From positions 1-17,313 of the forward strand of contig JACQED010000437.1 in the NCBI GenBank assembly GCA_016200785.1: a DNA stretch of 17,313 bases, written 5' to 3'. A program made the position numbers and the translations under genes. This DNA comes from Chloroflexota bacterium (GTDB taxonomy: Bacteria; Chloroflexota; Anaerolineae; Anaerolineales; JACQED01). Every line of letters starts with the position of its first letter. Position 1 is the stretch's first letter. Below are positions 6,295 through 14,127 of the stretch, one piece after another. Below the pieces are notes generated by a model, which searched no databases, was not told where the DNA came from, and saw only the letters and a list, made by a program, of their open reading frames with translations.

Positions 6295-7095
6295 TCAGGC
6301 GCGATTCAATTCGGCTGTCAACTCCAAAATTCCCGGCAACACAATATCCGGTTGATAATCCGAAGCCGCGAGTTGCTCCGGCGTGGCGATGCCGCTCATC
6401 ACCAGAATGCTCCGAATGCCCGCGCGGATCGCGCCGAGGATGTCGGTTTCGAGGCGGTCGCCCAGCGCCCAGGTGTCGCCGGTCGTGCCGCCGAGGCGGG
6501 CCATCGCCTGCTGATACATGATCGGCTCTGGCTTGCCGATGAGCGTCGGGGCGACGCCGGTTGCCGTTTGCAGGGCGGCCAGGATCGCGCCGTTGCCGTG
6601 CGTAATGCCGCGTTCGGTCGGCAGGGTGGTGTCAGGATTCGTGCCGATGAACTTTGCCCCGGCGCGAATGTTCAGCGTGGCCGTCGCCAGCTTGTCCCAC
6701 GAGAGGCCGCGATCCATCCCGCAGACGACGTACTGCGCGTTCACTTCGTACAGATTGCACAGCGAGAACCCGCGCTCGGTGAGCGCGTTCCGCACGCCGT
6801 CCTCACCGAGGGCGAACACTCTCGCGCCGTTGGATGACTGCTGAGACAGATACAGCGCGGTGGCCTGCGCCGAGGACAGTATTTCGTCGCGCGAAATTTC
6901 GACGCCCATCCGGGCGCACTTGGCGATGTACTGCTCGGGCGTTTGGCTGGCGTTGTTGGTCGCGAGGACGAATGTGATATTCAGACGGCGGAGAGTGGCG
7001 AAGAATCCGACCAGTCCGGGCAAGGGCCGGTCACCCTCCCACAGTACGCCGTCCATGTCTATGATGAGGTGGCGAATGGAGGCGAGATTACTCAT
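6295..7095 (-). CDS. HAD-IIA family hydrolase (NagD/phosphoglycolate phosphatase-like)
   Basis: A 266-residue haloacid dehalogenase-type phosphatase with all four motifs: DMDGVLW (13-19, nucleophile D13 and acid D15), ATNNAS (45-50), GKPEP with K188, and GDRLETDI (212-219) for magnesium. The large C2 cap between motifs II and III contains GTNPD (151-155), as in the NagD/PGP/pNPPase group. It likely dephosphorylates a small sugar phosphate, phosphoglycolate or a nucleotide; the substrate cannot be told from the sequence. The start ATG overlaps the stop of the PIN toxin gene by eight bases (7088-7095), so it is translationally coupled to it, and the TPR gene follows after 40 bases. Confidence 0.92.
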   Translation of the reverse strand: MSNLASIRHLIIDMDGVLWEGDRPLPGLVGFFATLRRLNITFVLATNNASQTPEQYIAKCARMGVEISRDEILSSAQATALYLSQQSSNGARVFALGEDGVRNALTERGFSLCNLYEVNAQYVVCGMDRGLSWDKLATATLNIRAGAKFIGTNPDTTLPTERGITHGNGAILAALQTATGVAPTLIGKPEPIMYQQAMARLGGTTGDTWALGDRLETDILGAIRAGIRSILVMSGIATPEQLAASDYQPDIVLPGILELTAELNRA

Positions 7096-7516
7096 CCAAC
7101 GGTAATGACCAATCCGCGACTACAAGGCTGGGCACACGACTGAAGTCCCGGAGATTGCGCGTGAGCAGGGTCGCCTTGTTTGTGATAGCGATGGCAGCGA
7201 TAAGCAAATCCTGTGTGCCAACGCGCAGTTTGAGAGCGCGCAGTCTTTCAAACTCAGCAGCGGCGGCTTCATCGAGGGGGAGAACAGGAATTCGGCAAAA
7301 GAAGCCCAGCGTTCTCTGCAACCAGTAGTGGGCTTGCACTCGTTGCTCTCGGGTACGGGCCCGGCGTACAAGCGACAACCGGCCTTCGATTTGCTCCTCG
7401 TAGGTGACCACCGTCGTCGCAATTTGGCTTTGAGGAAGGTTGGCGAGGTGATTTCCCAGAGCGGGATGGCCTTGCTGGTACAGTGTTGCGTGGTCGGTGT
7501 CGAGGATGTGCTTCAC
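7088..7516 (-). CDS. PIN-domain ribonuclease toxin (VapC family)
   Basis: A 142-residue PIN protein. The acidic metal-binding residues are present: D6 and D8 in HILDTDHATL, E40/E41 in TTVVTYEEQIEGRL, D103 in RVGTQDLLIAAIA, and D124 in LTRNLRDFSRVP. It would cleave RNA, often tRNA, when its antitoxin is lost. The start is GTG at 7516, overlapping the stop of the HicB-like gene as GTGA, typical of antitoxin-toxin pairs. Unlike the two TA modules at 71-1397, this one shows no damage. Its 3' end overlaps the HAD gene by eight bases, so a toxin gene is wired into a housekeeping operon. Confidence 0.88.
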   Translation of the reverse strand: MKHILDTDHATLYQQGHPALGNHLANLPQSQIATTVVTYEEQIEGRLSLVRRARTREQRVQAHYWLQRTLGFFCRIPVLPLDEAAAAEFERLRALKLRVGTQDLLIAAIAITNKATLLTRNLRDFSRVPSLVVADWSLPLDE

Positions 7517-7824
7517 GCTCGGCCATGGCCGTTGCGATTGCGCTTGCGGCGATACGTATTTACGGCGGTGACAAACTTGCCAAAGGTCGGATCGTTGCGG
7601 AACATCCCGAATGTTTCGGCGTAAACTGCTTGGATCGTCGCTTGTGGGAGAGGCACTTCAACCTGAACCAGTTCGCCTTGTGCGATGATCCCCGCGATCG
7701 CTTTGCGGATGCGGTCAATCGCTTCGGCGCGCGTCGCCGCCTCGGCGGCCACTTCCGGCCAGCCCAATGCCGTTGCGATGTATCCACCTTTCGGGCGTTT
7801 TCGGAGGAGGACGTTGTAGGTCAT
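7513..7824 (-). CDS. HicB-like antitoxin of the PIN toxin
   Basis: A 103-residue protein. Residues 1-50 form a partial-RNase-H-like HicB domain: YNVLLRKRPKGGYIATALGW, then EAATRAEAIDRIRKAIA. The C-terminal part, GMFRNDPTFGKFVTAVNTYR followed by a basic RKRNRNGHGRA tail, resembles the toxin-binding end seen in some VapB-type antitoxins rather than a HicB DNA-binding domain. It stands directly before, and overlaps, a PIN toxin gene, not a HicA gene, so it belongs to a hybrid HicB-like/VapC pair. It should neutralise the toxin and may repress the promoter at 7846-7874. The ATG at 7824 has only a weak AGGG ribosome binding site in a short leader. Confidence 0.75.
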   Translation of the reverse strand: MTYNVLLRKRPKGGYIATALGWPEVAAEAATRAEAIDRIRKAIAGIIAQGELVQVEVPLPQATIQAVYAETFGMFRNDPTFGKFVTAVNTYRRKRNRNGHGRA

Positions 7825-7845
7825 CTGAACCCTGTTACGATGAAG

Positions 7846-7874
7846 AGTATACCCGGTTATCAGGCATAGGGCAA
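7846..7874 (-). promoter_or_regulatory. Sigma70-type promoter of the hicB-vapC-HAD-TPR-rlmN operon
   Basis: On the minus strand TTGCCC (7874-7869) and TATACT (7851-7846) are separated by exactly 17 bases. The -10 box ends 21 bases before the ATG of the HicB-like gene, which gives a leader of about 15 bases. I see no second promoter inside the operon. Confidence 0.65.
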
Positions 7875-7887
7875 TACAATCGCGACA

Positions 7888-8074
7888 AGAATCTGGGCCG
7901 CCTCCATCGCCGTGTGCGGAAACGCTTGGGGGATGTGGCGATACTATTGACAGAGGTGGGAGACCGACCGGTGCTTGAGGCTTTTACTCGATGGGCCCCG
8001 GCAGGTGCTTGAAGTTCTCCGCTGACTGCCGGCGCCGTGACAGCATACAGGCCACCTCCGCCAGGCGGCCTTTT
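7888..8074 (+). ncRNA. Candidate structured RNA between hicB and clpX
   Basis: The gap holds no gene but several foldable units on the plus strand. ATCGCC and GGCGAT enclose a GCG-GAAA-CGC hairpin with a GNRA loop (about 7906-7951). CCGGCAG and CTGCCGG form a 7-bp stem (about 7998-8031). The end is the terminator-like hairpin at 8049-8071 followed by TTTT. GGCCGCCT at 7896-7903 can pair perfectly with AGGCGGCC at 8063-8070 as a closing stem. The only upstream promoter element is a TACAAT at 7875-7880 without a -35. The GNRA loop and T tract favour the plus strand. It matches no RNA family that I can name and may only be the 3' region of clpX. Speculative. Confidence 0.25.
8049..8074 (+). terminator. 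Terminator-like hairpin, plus strand
   Basis: AGGCCACCT (8049-8057) pairs with AGGCGGCCT (8063-8071) with one mismatch around a CCGCC loop, followed by TTTTCATTT. It points to the plus strand, where no gene precedes it. On the minus strand it lies four bases beyond the clpX stop and lacks a T tract there, so it may instead only stabilise the clpX mRNA end. Confidence 0.45.
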
Positions 8075-8078
8075 CATT

Positions 8079-9378
<1,300 letters not shown>

Positions 9379-9386
<8 letters not shown>

Positions 9387-9996
9387 GCTTGCCGTTTTCG
9401 GCCTTGTGTTTCTCCGGCGCCGTCAGCACTTGGTCTACCAACCCATATTTGACCGCCCCCTCCGCGTCCATGTAATAGTCGCGCTCGGTGTCGCGCTCGA
9501 TCGTCTCCACAGGTTGGCTGGTGTGCCGCACGAGTATATTATTCAATTCCGCGCGCAAGCGCAAGATTTCTTTGGCCTGAATTTCGATGTCGGTGGCCTG
9601 GCCCTGCGCGCCGCCGAGCGGCTGGTGGAGGTGAATGGTGGCGTGGGGCAGGGCGTAGCGGTAGCCCTTGGTGCCTGAGGTGAGGAGCAGCGTGCCCATG
9701 CTGGCCGTGACGCCGACGGCGACGGTCGAGACGGGCGAAGTGATCTGTTGCATCGTGTCGTAGATCGCCAGGCCGGCGTAGATCGATCCGCCGGGCGAGT
9801 TGATGTACATTTGGATTTCTTTTTCCGGATCCTCGCGGTTGAGGAAGAGCAGTTGCGCGACGATCAGATTCGCCACCTGATCGTTGATGGGCGTGCCGAG
9901 GAAGATGATGCGCTCTTTGAGCAGCAGCGAGTAGATGTCGTAAGCCCGCTCGCCGCGCCCGGTTGTTTCGATCACCATCGGAATCAAGTTTTCCAT
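9379..9996 (-). CDS. clpP: ATP-dependent Clp protease proteolytic subunit ClpP
   Basis: The 205-residue serine protease that forms the double-heptamer chamber served by ClpX. The catalytic triad is S99 (TASMGTLLL), H124 (HLHQPLGG) and D173 (RDTERD), with the same spacing as in E. coli ClpP (25 and 74 residues from the serine). INSPGGS (65-71) lines the substrate groove. A short N-terminal propeptide is possible (MENLIPMVIE). AGGAGA stands eight bases before the ATG at 9996. The gene follows tig after 52 bases and overlaps clpX by eight, the classical tig-clpP-clpX arrangement. The IGF loop of the neighbouring ClpX shows the two fit together. Identification is secure. Confidence 0.98.
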
Positions 9997-10048
9997 TTAG
10001 GGTCTCCTGAAGTTCCTGCCACGCTAGTCGAACCGTATTAGACCGGCG

Positions 10049-11491
10049 TTAACTCGCGCCTCCCGATTCGGGCAGGGGTGTGGACTCGGCGGCTGGCATC
10101 GGCTCCCCCCTCCCGGCAGATTCAGGGGCGCTGGCCTGTGCTTCTCCTTCAGCCGGCTGAGCGTCATCAAGGGGATGAGTATCGGGGTTCGGGATTTCCG
10201 GCGCCTCGCCTTTGGCCACGGCGACCAGACGAGCCACGGCTTTGTCCGTCAGCAGATCGAGCGCAATCGAGCGTTTGCCGTTTGGCGTCGAGAGCACTTT
10301 ATTGATTCTCTCGCCGCCTTTGCCGAAGGCCGCCGTCACGCTCTCGATGTGTTTTTCCACTTCGCCGGGTTCGAGGTCGATCTTTTCTTCGTCCACCACC
10401 TTGCCGAGCACGAGAGCGCGCTTGAGTCTGGCTTCGGCCGCCGGGCGCAGTTCCTCGCGCAAGGAATCCTGCGTCTTGTTCTCAAGTTTCATGTAGTCGG
10501 TGAGGTTGAGGCCGCGCTCGCGCAGGCGATGATCGAGGTCGTCGGCCAGGTTGTCAATTTCCCTCTGGAGCAAGGTCGGCGGATAATTGACCGTGGCGCC
10601 GGCGACGATGATATCGTTGACCGACTTGGAGTATTCGGCTTCATAAGCCTGCTCCGCGCGCTCTTGCAGTTCTTTGCGTACGACGGTGCGCAGCTCCTCC
10701 AGCGTTTCGTATTCGCCGACTTCCTTTGCCAGGTCGTCGTCCCATTCGGGCAGGTAGCGCGACTTGATCTCTGAAGCCGTGACGTTGAAGCTGGTCTTCT
10801 TGGCGCGCAGCTTCTCGTTTTCGTAATCTTCTGGGAAAGTCAGATCTATCTGCCGCTGTTCGCCAATCATCATGCCAGTGAGTTTTCCGGCGAAGCCAGG
10901 CACCGGCCATTCAACTTTGGGATCAATCAAGACACTCACGCCGTCCTGCTCAATCAGCGGTTTGGGTTGATCGCTTTCGACCCATTGGCCGACAACGTCG
11001 ATCGTGACCACATCGCCAGGTTGGGCGGGGCGCTCCACCGGTTCGAGGACGGCGTGATGCTCGCGCAGGTGCTCCAGCGACTCCTGCACGGCTTCGTCGG
11101 TCACTTCCGGCGCGGCGAAGGGCAGGCGCACAGTGCGATACGCGCCGAGGTCCACTTCCGGCTTGAGCGGCACGGTGAACTTCATCACCAGCGGATCGAA
11201 GGCCACGTCGGTCAACTGACCGGTCGCGTAAGGTTCAATCTGCGCTTGATCGAGCGCCTCTTCGTAAATTTTGGGGCCGAGTTGGTCGACGGCATTTTCC
11301 AGAATCGCCTGCTCGCCGAACTGGCGCAGGATGATCTGGTAGGGGGCTTTGCCTTTGCGAAAGCCGGCGACGTTGTGCTTTTCGGAAAGGCGGCGCGCGG
11401 CCGCCTTCTTCGCCGCTTCCAGCCGTTCAGGCTCCACTTCGACCGTCAAGGTCGCTTCGCACGTCGCCAATCGCTCGATGTCAATCTTCAA
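10049..11491 (-). CDS. tig: Trigger factor (ribosome-associated chaperone, peptidyl-prolyl isomerase)
   Basis: The chaperone that meets nascent chains at the ribosome exit. The 480-residue protein has the N-terminal ribosome-binding domain with the signature GFRKGKAP (43-50), an FKBP-type domain (about 152-245, with GDVVTIDVVGQW and VPGFAGKLTGM), and the helical C-terminal arms (about 250-430). The last 45 residues (after EIPNPDTHPLDD) are an acidic Pro/Ala/Glu-rich tail, longer than in E. coli (432 residues), probably disordered. The start is TTG at 11491, supported by GGAAGGA about ten bases upstream and by the conserved first residues MKIDIERL; no ATG or GTG fits. It has its own probable promoter at 11525-11553 and is followed by clpP. 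Confidence 0.97.
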   Translation of the reverse strand: MKIDIERLATCEATLTVEVEPERLEAAKKAAARRLSEKHNVAGFRKGKAPYQIILRQFGEQAILENAVDQLGPKIYEEALDQAQIEPYATGQLTDVAFDPLVMKFTVPLKPEVDLGAYRTVRLPFAAPEVTDEAVQESLEHLREHHAVLEPVERPAQPGDVVTIDVVGQWVESDQPKPLIEQDGVSVLIDPKVEWPVPGFAGKLTGMMIGEQRQIDLTFPEDYENEKLRAKKTSFNVTASEIKSRYLPEWDDDLAKEVGEYETLEELRTVVRKELQERAEQAYEAEYSKSVNDIIVAGATVNYPPTLLQREIDNLADDLDHRLRERGLNLTDYMKLENKTQDSLREELRPAAEARLKRALVLGKVVDEEKIDLEPGEVEKHIESVTAAFGKGGERINKVLSTPNGKRSIALDLLTDKAVARLVAVAKGEAPEIPNPDTHPLDDAQPAEGEAQASAPESAGRGEPMPAAESTPLPESGGAS

Positions 11492-11524
11492 CTGCGGTTT
11501 CCTTCCGTGGGAATTGATCGTCGG

Positions 11525-11553
11525 ATTATATCATGGGGAAGGAGGGATTCGAA
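11525..11553 (-). promoter_or_regulatory. Probable extended -10 promoter of tig overlapping the tRNA 3' end
   Basis: Minus strand TGATATAAT has a perfect TATAAT (11530-11525) with a TGn extension. Seventeen bases upstream lies TTCGAA (11553-11548), which is the T loop of the tRNA-Leu gene and only a weak -35. The transcript would start about 27 bases before the tig TTG and include its ribosome binding site. Confidence 0.5.
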
Positions 11554-11616
11554 CCCTCACGGAGTTGCCTCCCCAGGCTCCTAAGGCCTGTGCGTCTGCC
11601 ATTTCGCCACTTCCCC
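11534..11616 (-). tRNA. tRNA-Leu (anticodon UAG)
   Basis: An 83-base cloverleaf on the minus strand: acceptor stem GGGGAAG/CTTCCCC with discriminator A, D arm, anticodon stem CAGGC/GCCTG with loop CTTAGGA (anticodon TAG), the long variable arm of a class II tRNA (GGGAGGCAACTCC), and T arm GAGGG-TTCGAAT-CCCTC. The A at the 3' end and the long variable arm fit leucine, reading CUN codons, mainly CUA/CUG. CCA is not encoded and must be added. It stands 42 bases upstream of tig on the same strand with no terminator between. Confidence 0.97.
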
Positions 11617-11625
11617 GCGCGGCTG

Positions 11626-11654
11626 ATTATAGCGGGGGCGGCAGCCTTTGACAA
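11626..11654 (-). promoter_or_regulatory. Strong sigma70-type promoter of tRNA-Leu
   Basis: Minus strand TTGTCA (11654-11649), 17 bases, TATAAT (11631-11626). The tRNA begins nine bases after the -10 box, so the primary transcript would carry only a few extra 5' bases. Near consensus, the best promoter in the window. Confidence 0.85.
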
Positions 11655-11658
11655 GAAA

Positions 11659-11672
11659 CGGGCACTTGCCCG
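11659..11672. promoter_or_regulatory. Palindrome between two divergent promoters
   Basis: CGGGCACTTGCCCG is a perfect inverted repeat (CGGGCA, two bases, TGCCCG). It covers the -35 box of the plus-strand promoter at 11666 and starts five bases beyond the -35 box of the tRNA promoter. It could be an operator, but a GC-rich palindrome this short could also arise by chance. Confidence 0.3.
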
Positions 11673-11694
11673 CGAACGCACTCGCTTGTATTAT
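11666..11694 (+). promoter_or_regulatory. Promoter of the response-regulator/kinase gene
   Basis: Plus strand TTGCCC (11666-11671), exactly 17 bases, TATTAT (11689-11694). The start of transcription would be near 11701, about 39 bases before the ATG at 11740. It is back to back with the tRNA-Leu promoter, with 11 bases between the two -35 boxes. Confidence 0.6.
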
Positions 11695-11739
11695 CTGCCT
11701 TGCGGCGCAGACTTCCTTAGCGACAAGGATAATAACGCT

Positions 11740-12930
11740 ATGGTGGATGTCACTCAACCCAGCCCCACGAGGAAATCGAGGATTCTCATTGCGGACGACG
11801 AGCCGTCGACGATCGACGTCATACGCCAGTTTCTGGAACTGGAGGGTTACGCGGTTGTCCAGGCTGTTGACGGCGAGCAGGCCCTGGAGCAGGTGCGGAA
11901 CACCGACCCCGACCTGATGTTGCTCGACGTGATGATGCCGCGCATGGATGGGTACGAGGTGTGCCGGCGACTTAAGGCCGACACCACCACTGTTTTCCTG
12001 CCGGTGGTGATGATCACGGCCCTGCGCGACACGGGCGAGAAGATCAAAGGCGTGGAGGCCGGGGCCGACGATTTTCTGACGAAGCCTTTCAACCATCTCG
12101 AACTCGTGACGCGCGTCAAGTCTCTTTTGCGCGTCAAGCACTTGCACGATCAACTTGAAGAGTACAACCGGGTGCTGGAACAGCGGGTTGCCCTGCGCAC
12201 CTCGCAACTTCAAGACGCTCTGCAAGAACTTCGCGAACTCGATCGGCTGAAATCGGAGTTCATCAGCCGCGTGTCGCACGAACTGCGGACGCCGCTGCTG
12301 CACGTCAAGGGCTACGTGGGTCTGCTGGTTGACGAAGCGCTCGGCCCGCTCACGCCGGATCAATCGAAAGGCCTTGAGACCGCGACCAAGGCGGTGGAGC
12401 AACTTGAACGATTGGTCGAAGACATAGTGGACCTGGGCAGTGCTCAAGTCGGCCGGCTGAATGTTCAGGCAGTCTCGATTCCCGAAGTCGCGCGCGCGAC
12501 CGTCGTTTCGCTTGAACGGGCGACGGCGCGGCAGGGTGTCCGCATCATCACGCGCGTGCCCGACTCACTGCCGCCGGTAAGGGCCGATCGCACCGCCCTG
12601 TCGCGCTGTCTGTGGCACCTGCTGGACAACGCGATCAAGTTCAGTCCGCCCCAGGGCCGAGTTGAACTGAAGGCAGACGTCGCGCCGGATGGCGACCACA
12701 TCCGGTTGTCGGTGCGCGACCAGGGTATCGGCATTCCCAAGGATGAGGCTGACAAAATCTTCGACGCGTTTTATCAGGTGGACGGCTCTTCCACGCGGCG
12801 CTACGGCGGGACCGGGGTCGGCCTGGCGCTGGTGAAACTCCTCCTCGAGGCGCATGGTTCAACCATCCACGCCGAGAGCGGGGAGGGGCAGGGGAGCACG
12901 TTCTATTTCGATCTGGCGGTGGCGAAGTAG
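11740..12930 (+). CDS. Soluble hybrid protein: response-regulator receiver plus histidine kinase
   Basis: A 396-residue protein with order REC, coiled coil, HisKA, HATPase. The receiver (13-130) has DDE (19-21), phosphoacceptor D63 in LLDVMMPR, T93 and K115 in LTKPF. A helical linker (about 135-170) leads to the HisKA box with H180 in SHELRTPLLH. The ATPase has N297 in LLDNAIKF, DQGIGIP (327-333) and GGTGVGLALVK (356-366). There is no membrane segment or PAS domain, so it is cytosolic and probably takes its input as phosphate through the receiver from another kinase. ATG at 11740 with AAGGA about ten bases upstream; the longer frame from 11533 reads through the tRNA and was rejected. It is the only plus-strand gene and its 3' end overlaps the HAD-DinB gene by 28 bases. 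No partner regulator lies in view. Confidence 0.92.
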   Translation: MVDVTQPSPTRKSRILIADDEPSTIDVIRQFLELEGYAVVQAVDGEQALEQVRNTDPDLMLLDVMMPRMDGYEVCRRLKADTTTVFLPVVMITALRDTGEKIKGVEAGADDFLTKPFNHLELVTRVKSLLRVKHLHDQLEEYNRVLEQRVALRTSQLQDALQELRELDRLKSEFISRVSHELRTPLLHVKGYVGLLVDEALGPLTPDQSKGLETATKAVEQLERLVEDIVDLGSAQVGRLNVQAVSIPEVARATVVSLERATARQGVRIITRVPDSLPPVRADRTALSRCLWHLLDNAIKFSPPQGRVELKADVAPDGDHIRLSVRDQGIGIPKDEADKIFDAFYQVDGSSTRRYGGTGVGLALVKLLLEAHGSTIHAESGEGQGSTFYFDLAVAK

Positions 12931-14114
12931 AGGGCTTTGATCTGTTCCAAATGTATCCGGTCGTGCTCGGCCATGAATGAGACGAGTTCGGTCGAGGTGG
13001 TCCGGCCGAGGATGGCATGGCGGGCCGGGCGCGACCAGACTTCGGGCGGGAATGAGGCGACGAAGTCAAGCGTAGCCAGGCGCGCGCGCGTGAAATCTTC
13101 CAGTGCGCGTTCACAATCTTGCGACTGGTAGTTGCGCGCCTCGGCCCACGGATCGGTGTCGGCGGCGGACACGAACGGCTCGGCCTCGCCGGCGATGCGT
13201 TTGAGGCGCGGCAGGTTCACTTCGGCCTCCACGTCGCGCAGGTGGCAGGTGATTTCCGTCAGCGACCATTCAGCCTCACTTGGCCGGCGCTTTCGATCTG
13301 GAACTGACTCGAACGCGCTGTGGAAAGCGGCCAGGTTGCCTCTGAGCTGAGCCAGCACGCTGGCTGGGGTGGGGGGGAGGGGCGTGAGTGACTCAAGACA
13401 ACGGTCGTCGCGCGCCCAGCGCAGGAAATCGGCCAGCGTGCCGCGCCCATCCGGCTGCCGGCGATTCGTCGGCGGCCTCGCGCTCCGCGCGTCGATCCAG
13501 TAAGTGCGCAAGCCGGCCTCGGCGGCCGGGACGATGTCGTCGAGCCAATCGTTCCCGACCATCAGCGTTTCATTCGGGCGTTTCCCCATTTTGGCGATCA
13601 ACTCAGCGTAATGCTCCGGCCGCGGTTTGGAGAAGCGCATCGTCTCGTACGACGACACGATCGCGTATCCGAATTCGCTCGGGCTCACGCCCGCCCAGCG
13701 CAGGCGTTCTTCGACGGCGGCCAGCGGAAACAGCGGCGCGGTGGCGATGCCGATCTGCAGGTTTGACGCCAGCGCCCACTCTATCACGGCGCGCGCCTCG
13801 GGCCGGCGCCCGGTCAACGACTCTAGTGAAGGAAACTTCTCCTGATAGAATTCTTCGATCGTCCTGGCCAGCGCCGCGCGGTCGAGGCCGAGCGGCGTAT
13901 AGAATACTTCGTCGAAGACTTCGCGCAGTGTTCGAGTCGGGTCGGCGTTCGCGATCATCGCCTGGGTGGCGGCCAACAGATGCGGGATCAATTTGCCCGG
14001 CGCGACAGCCGAGGCCAGATGTGCCGCGAGGAGTTGAAAGTACGCCGGGACGAATGTCCCCAGCTCGTTGTCCAGCAGAGTGCCGTCGAGATCAAAGAGG
14101 AGGGCGGTGATCAT
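12903..14114 (-). CDS. HAD hydrolase fused to a DinB-like domain
   Basis: A 403-residue two-domain protein. Residues 1-235 are a HAD subfamily I phosphatase: DLDGTLLDN with D8 and D10, a helical cap (about 20-100), K163 in FSKPRPEHY, and GNDWLDDIVPA (187-197). Residues 255-403 are a DinB/DUF664-type four-helix bundle: EWSLTEITCHLRD with H291 and MAEHDRIHLEQI with H384 and H388, the usual three-histidine metal site. A Pro-rich linker (about 241-252) joins them. I know the single domains well but not this fusion, so the substrate is open; a damage-repair or thiol-dependent role is speculation. Start: ATG at 14114, giving the canonical HAD start; the upstream part of the longer frame overlaps the Cys-rich gene. 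It follows that gene after 13 bases with no clear ribosome binding site. Confidence 0.85.
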   Translation of the reverse strand: MITALLFDLDGTLLDNELGTFVPAYFQLLAAHLASAVAPGKLIPHLLAATQAMIANADPTRTLREVFDEVFYTPLGLDRAALARTIEEFYQEKFPSLESLTGRRPEARAVIEWALASNLQIGIATAPLFPLAAVEERLRWAGVSPSEFGYAIVSSYETMRFSKPRPEHYAELIAKMGKRPNETLMVGNDWLDDIVPAAEAGLRTYWIDARSARPPTNRRQPDGRGTLADFLRWARDDRCLESLTPLPPTPASVLAQLRGNLAAFHSAFESVPDRKRRPSEAEWSLTEITCHLRDVEAEVNLPRLKRIAGEAEPFVSAADTDPWAEARNYQSQDCERALEDFTRARLATLDFVASFPPEVWSRPARHAILGRTTSTELVSFMAEHDRIHLEQIKALYFATARSK

Positions 14115-14127
14115 TGCAAATGGTAGT

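Noticed and set aside
7872..7919. Tiny minus-strand ORF MEAAQILVAIVLPYA upstream of hicB
   Set aside because: Only 15 codons, no ribosome binding site, and it overlaps the -35 region of the hicB promoter.
7951..7980. Perfect TTGACA on the plus strand as promoter of the candidate RNA
   Set aside because: Seventeen bases downstream the sequence is GGTGCT, which is no -10 box.
11533..11739. N-terminal extension of the kinase frame
   Set aside because: It reads backwards through the tRNA-Leu gene and both promoters; the ATG at 11740 has a ribosome binding site and begins just before the receiver domain.
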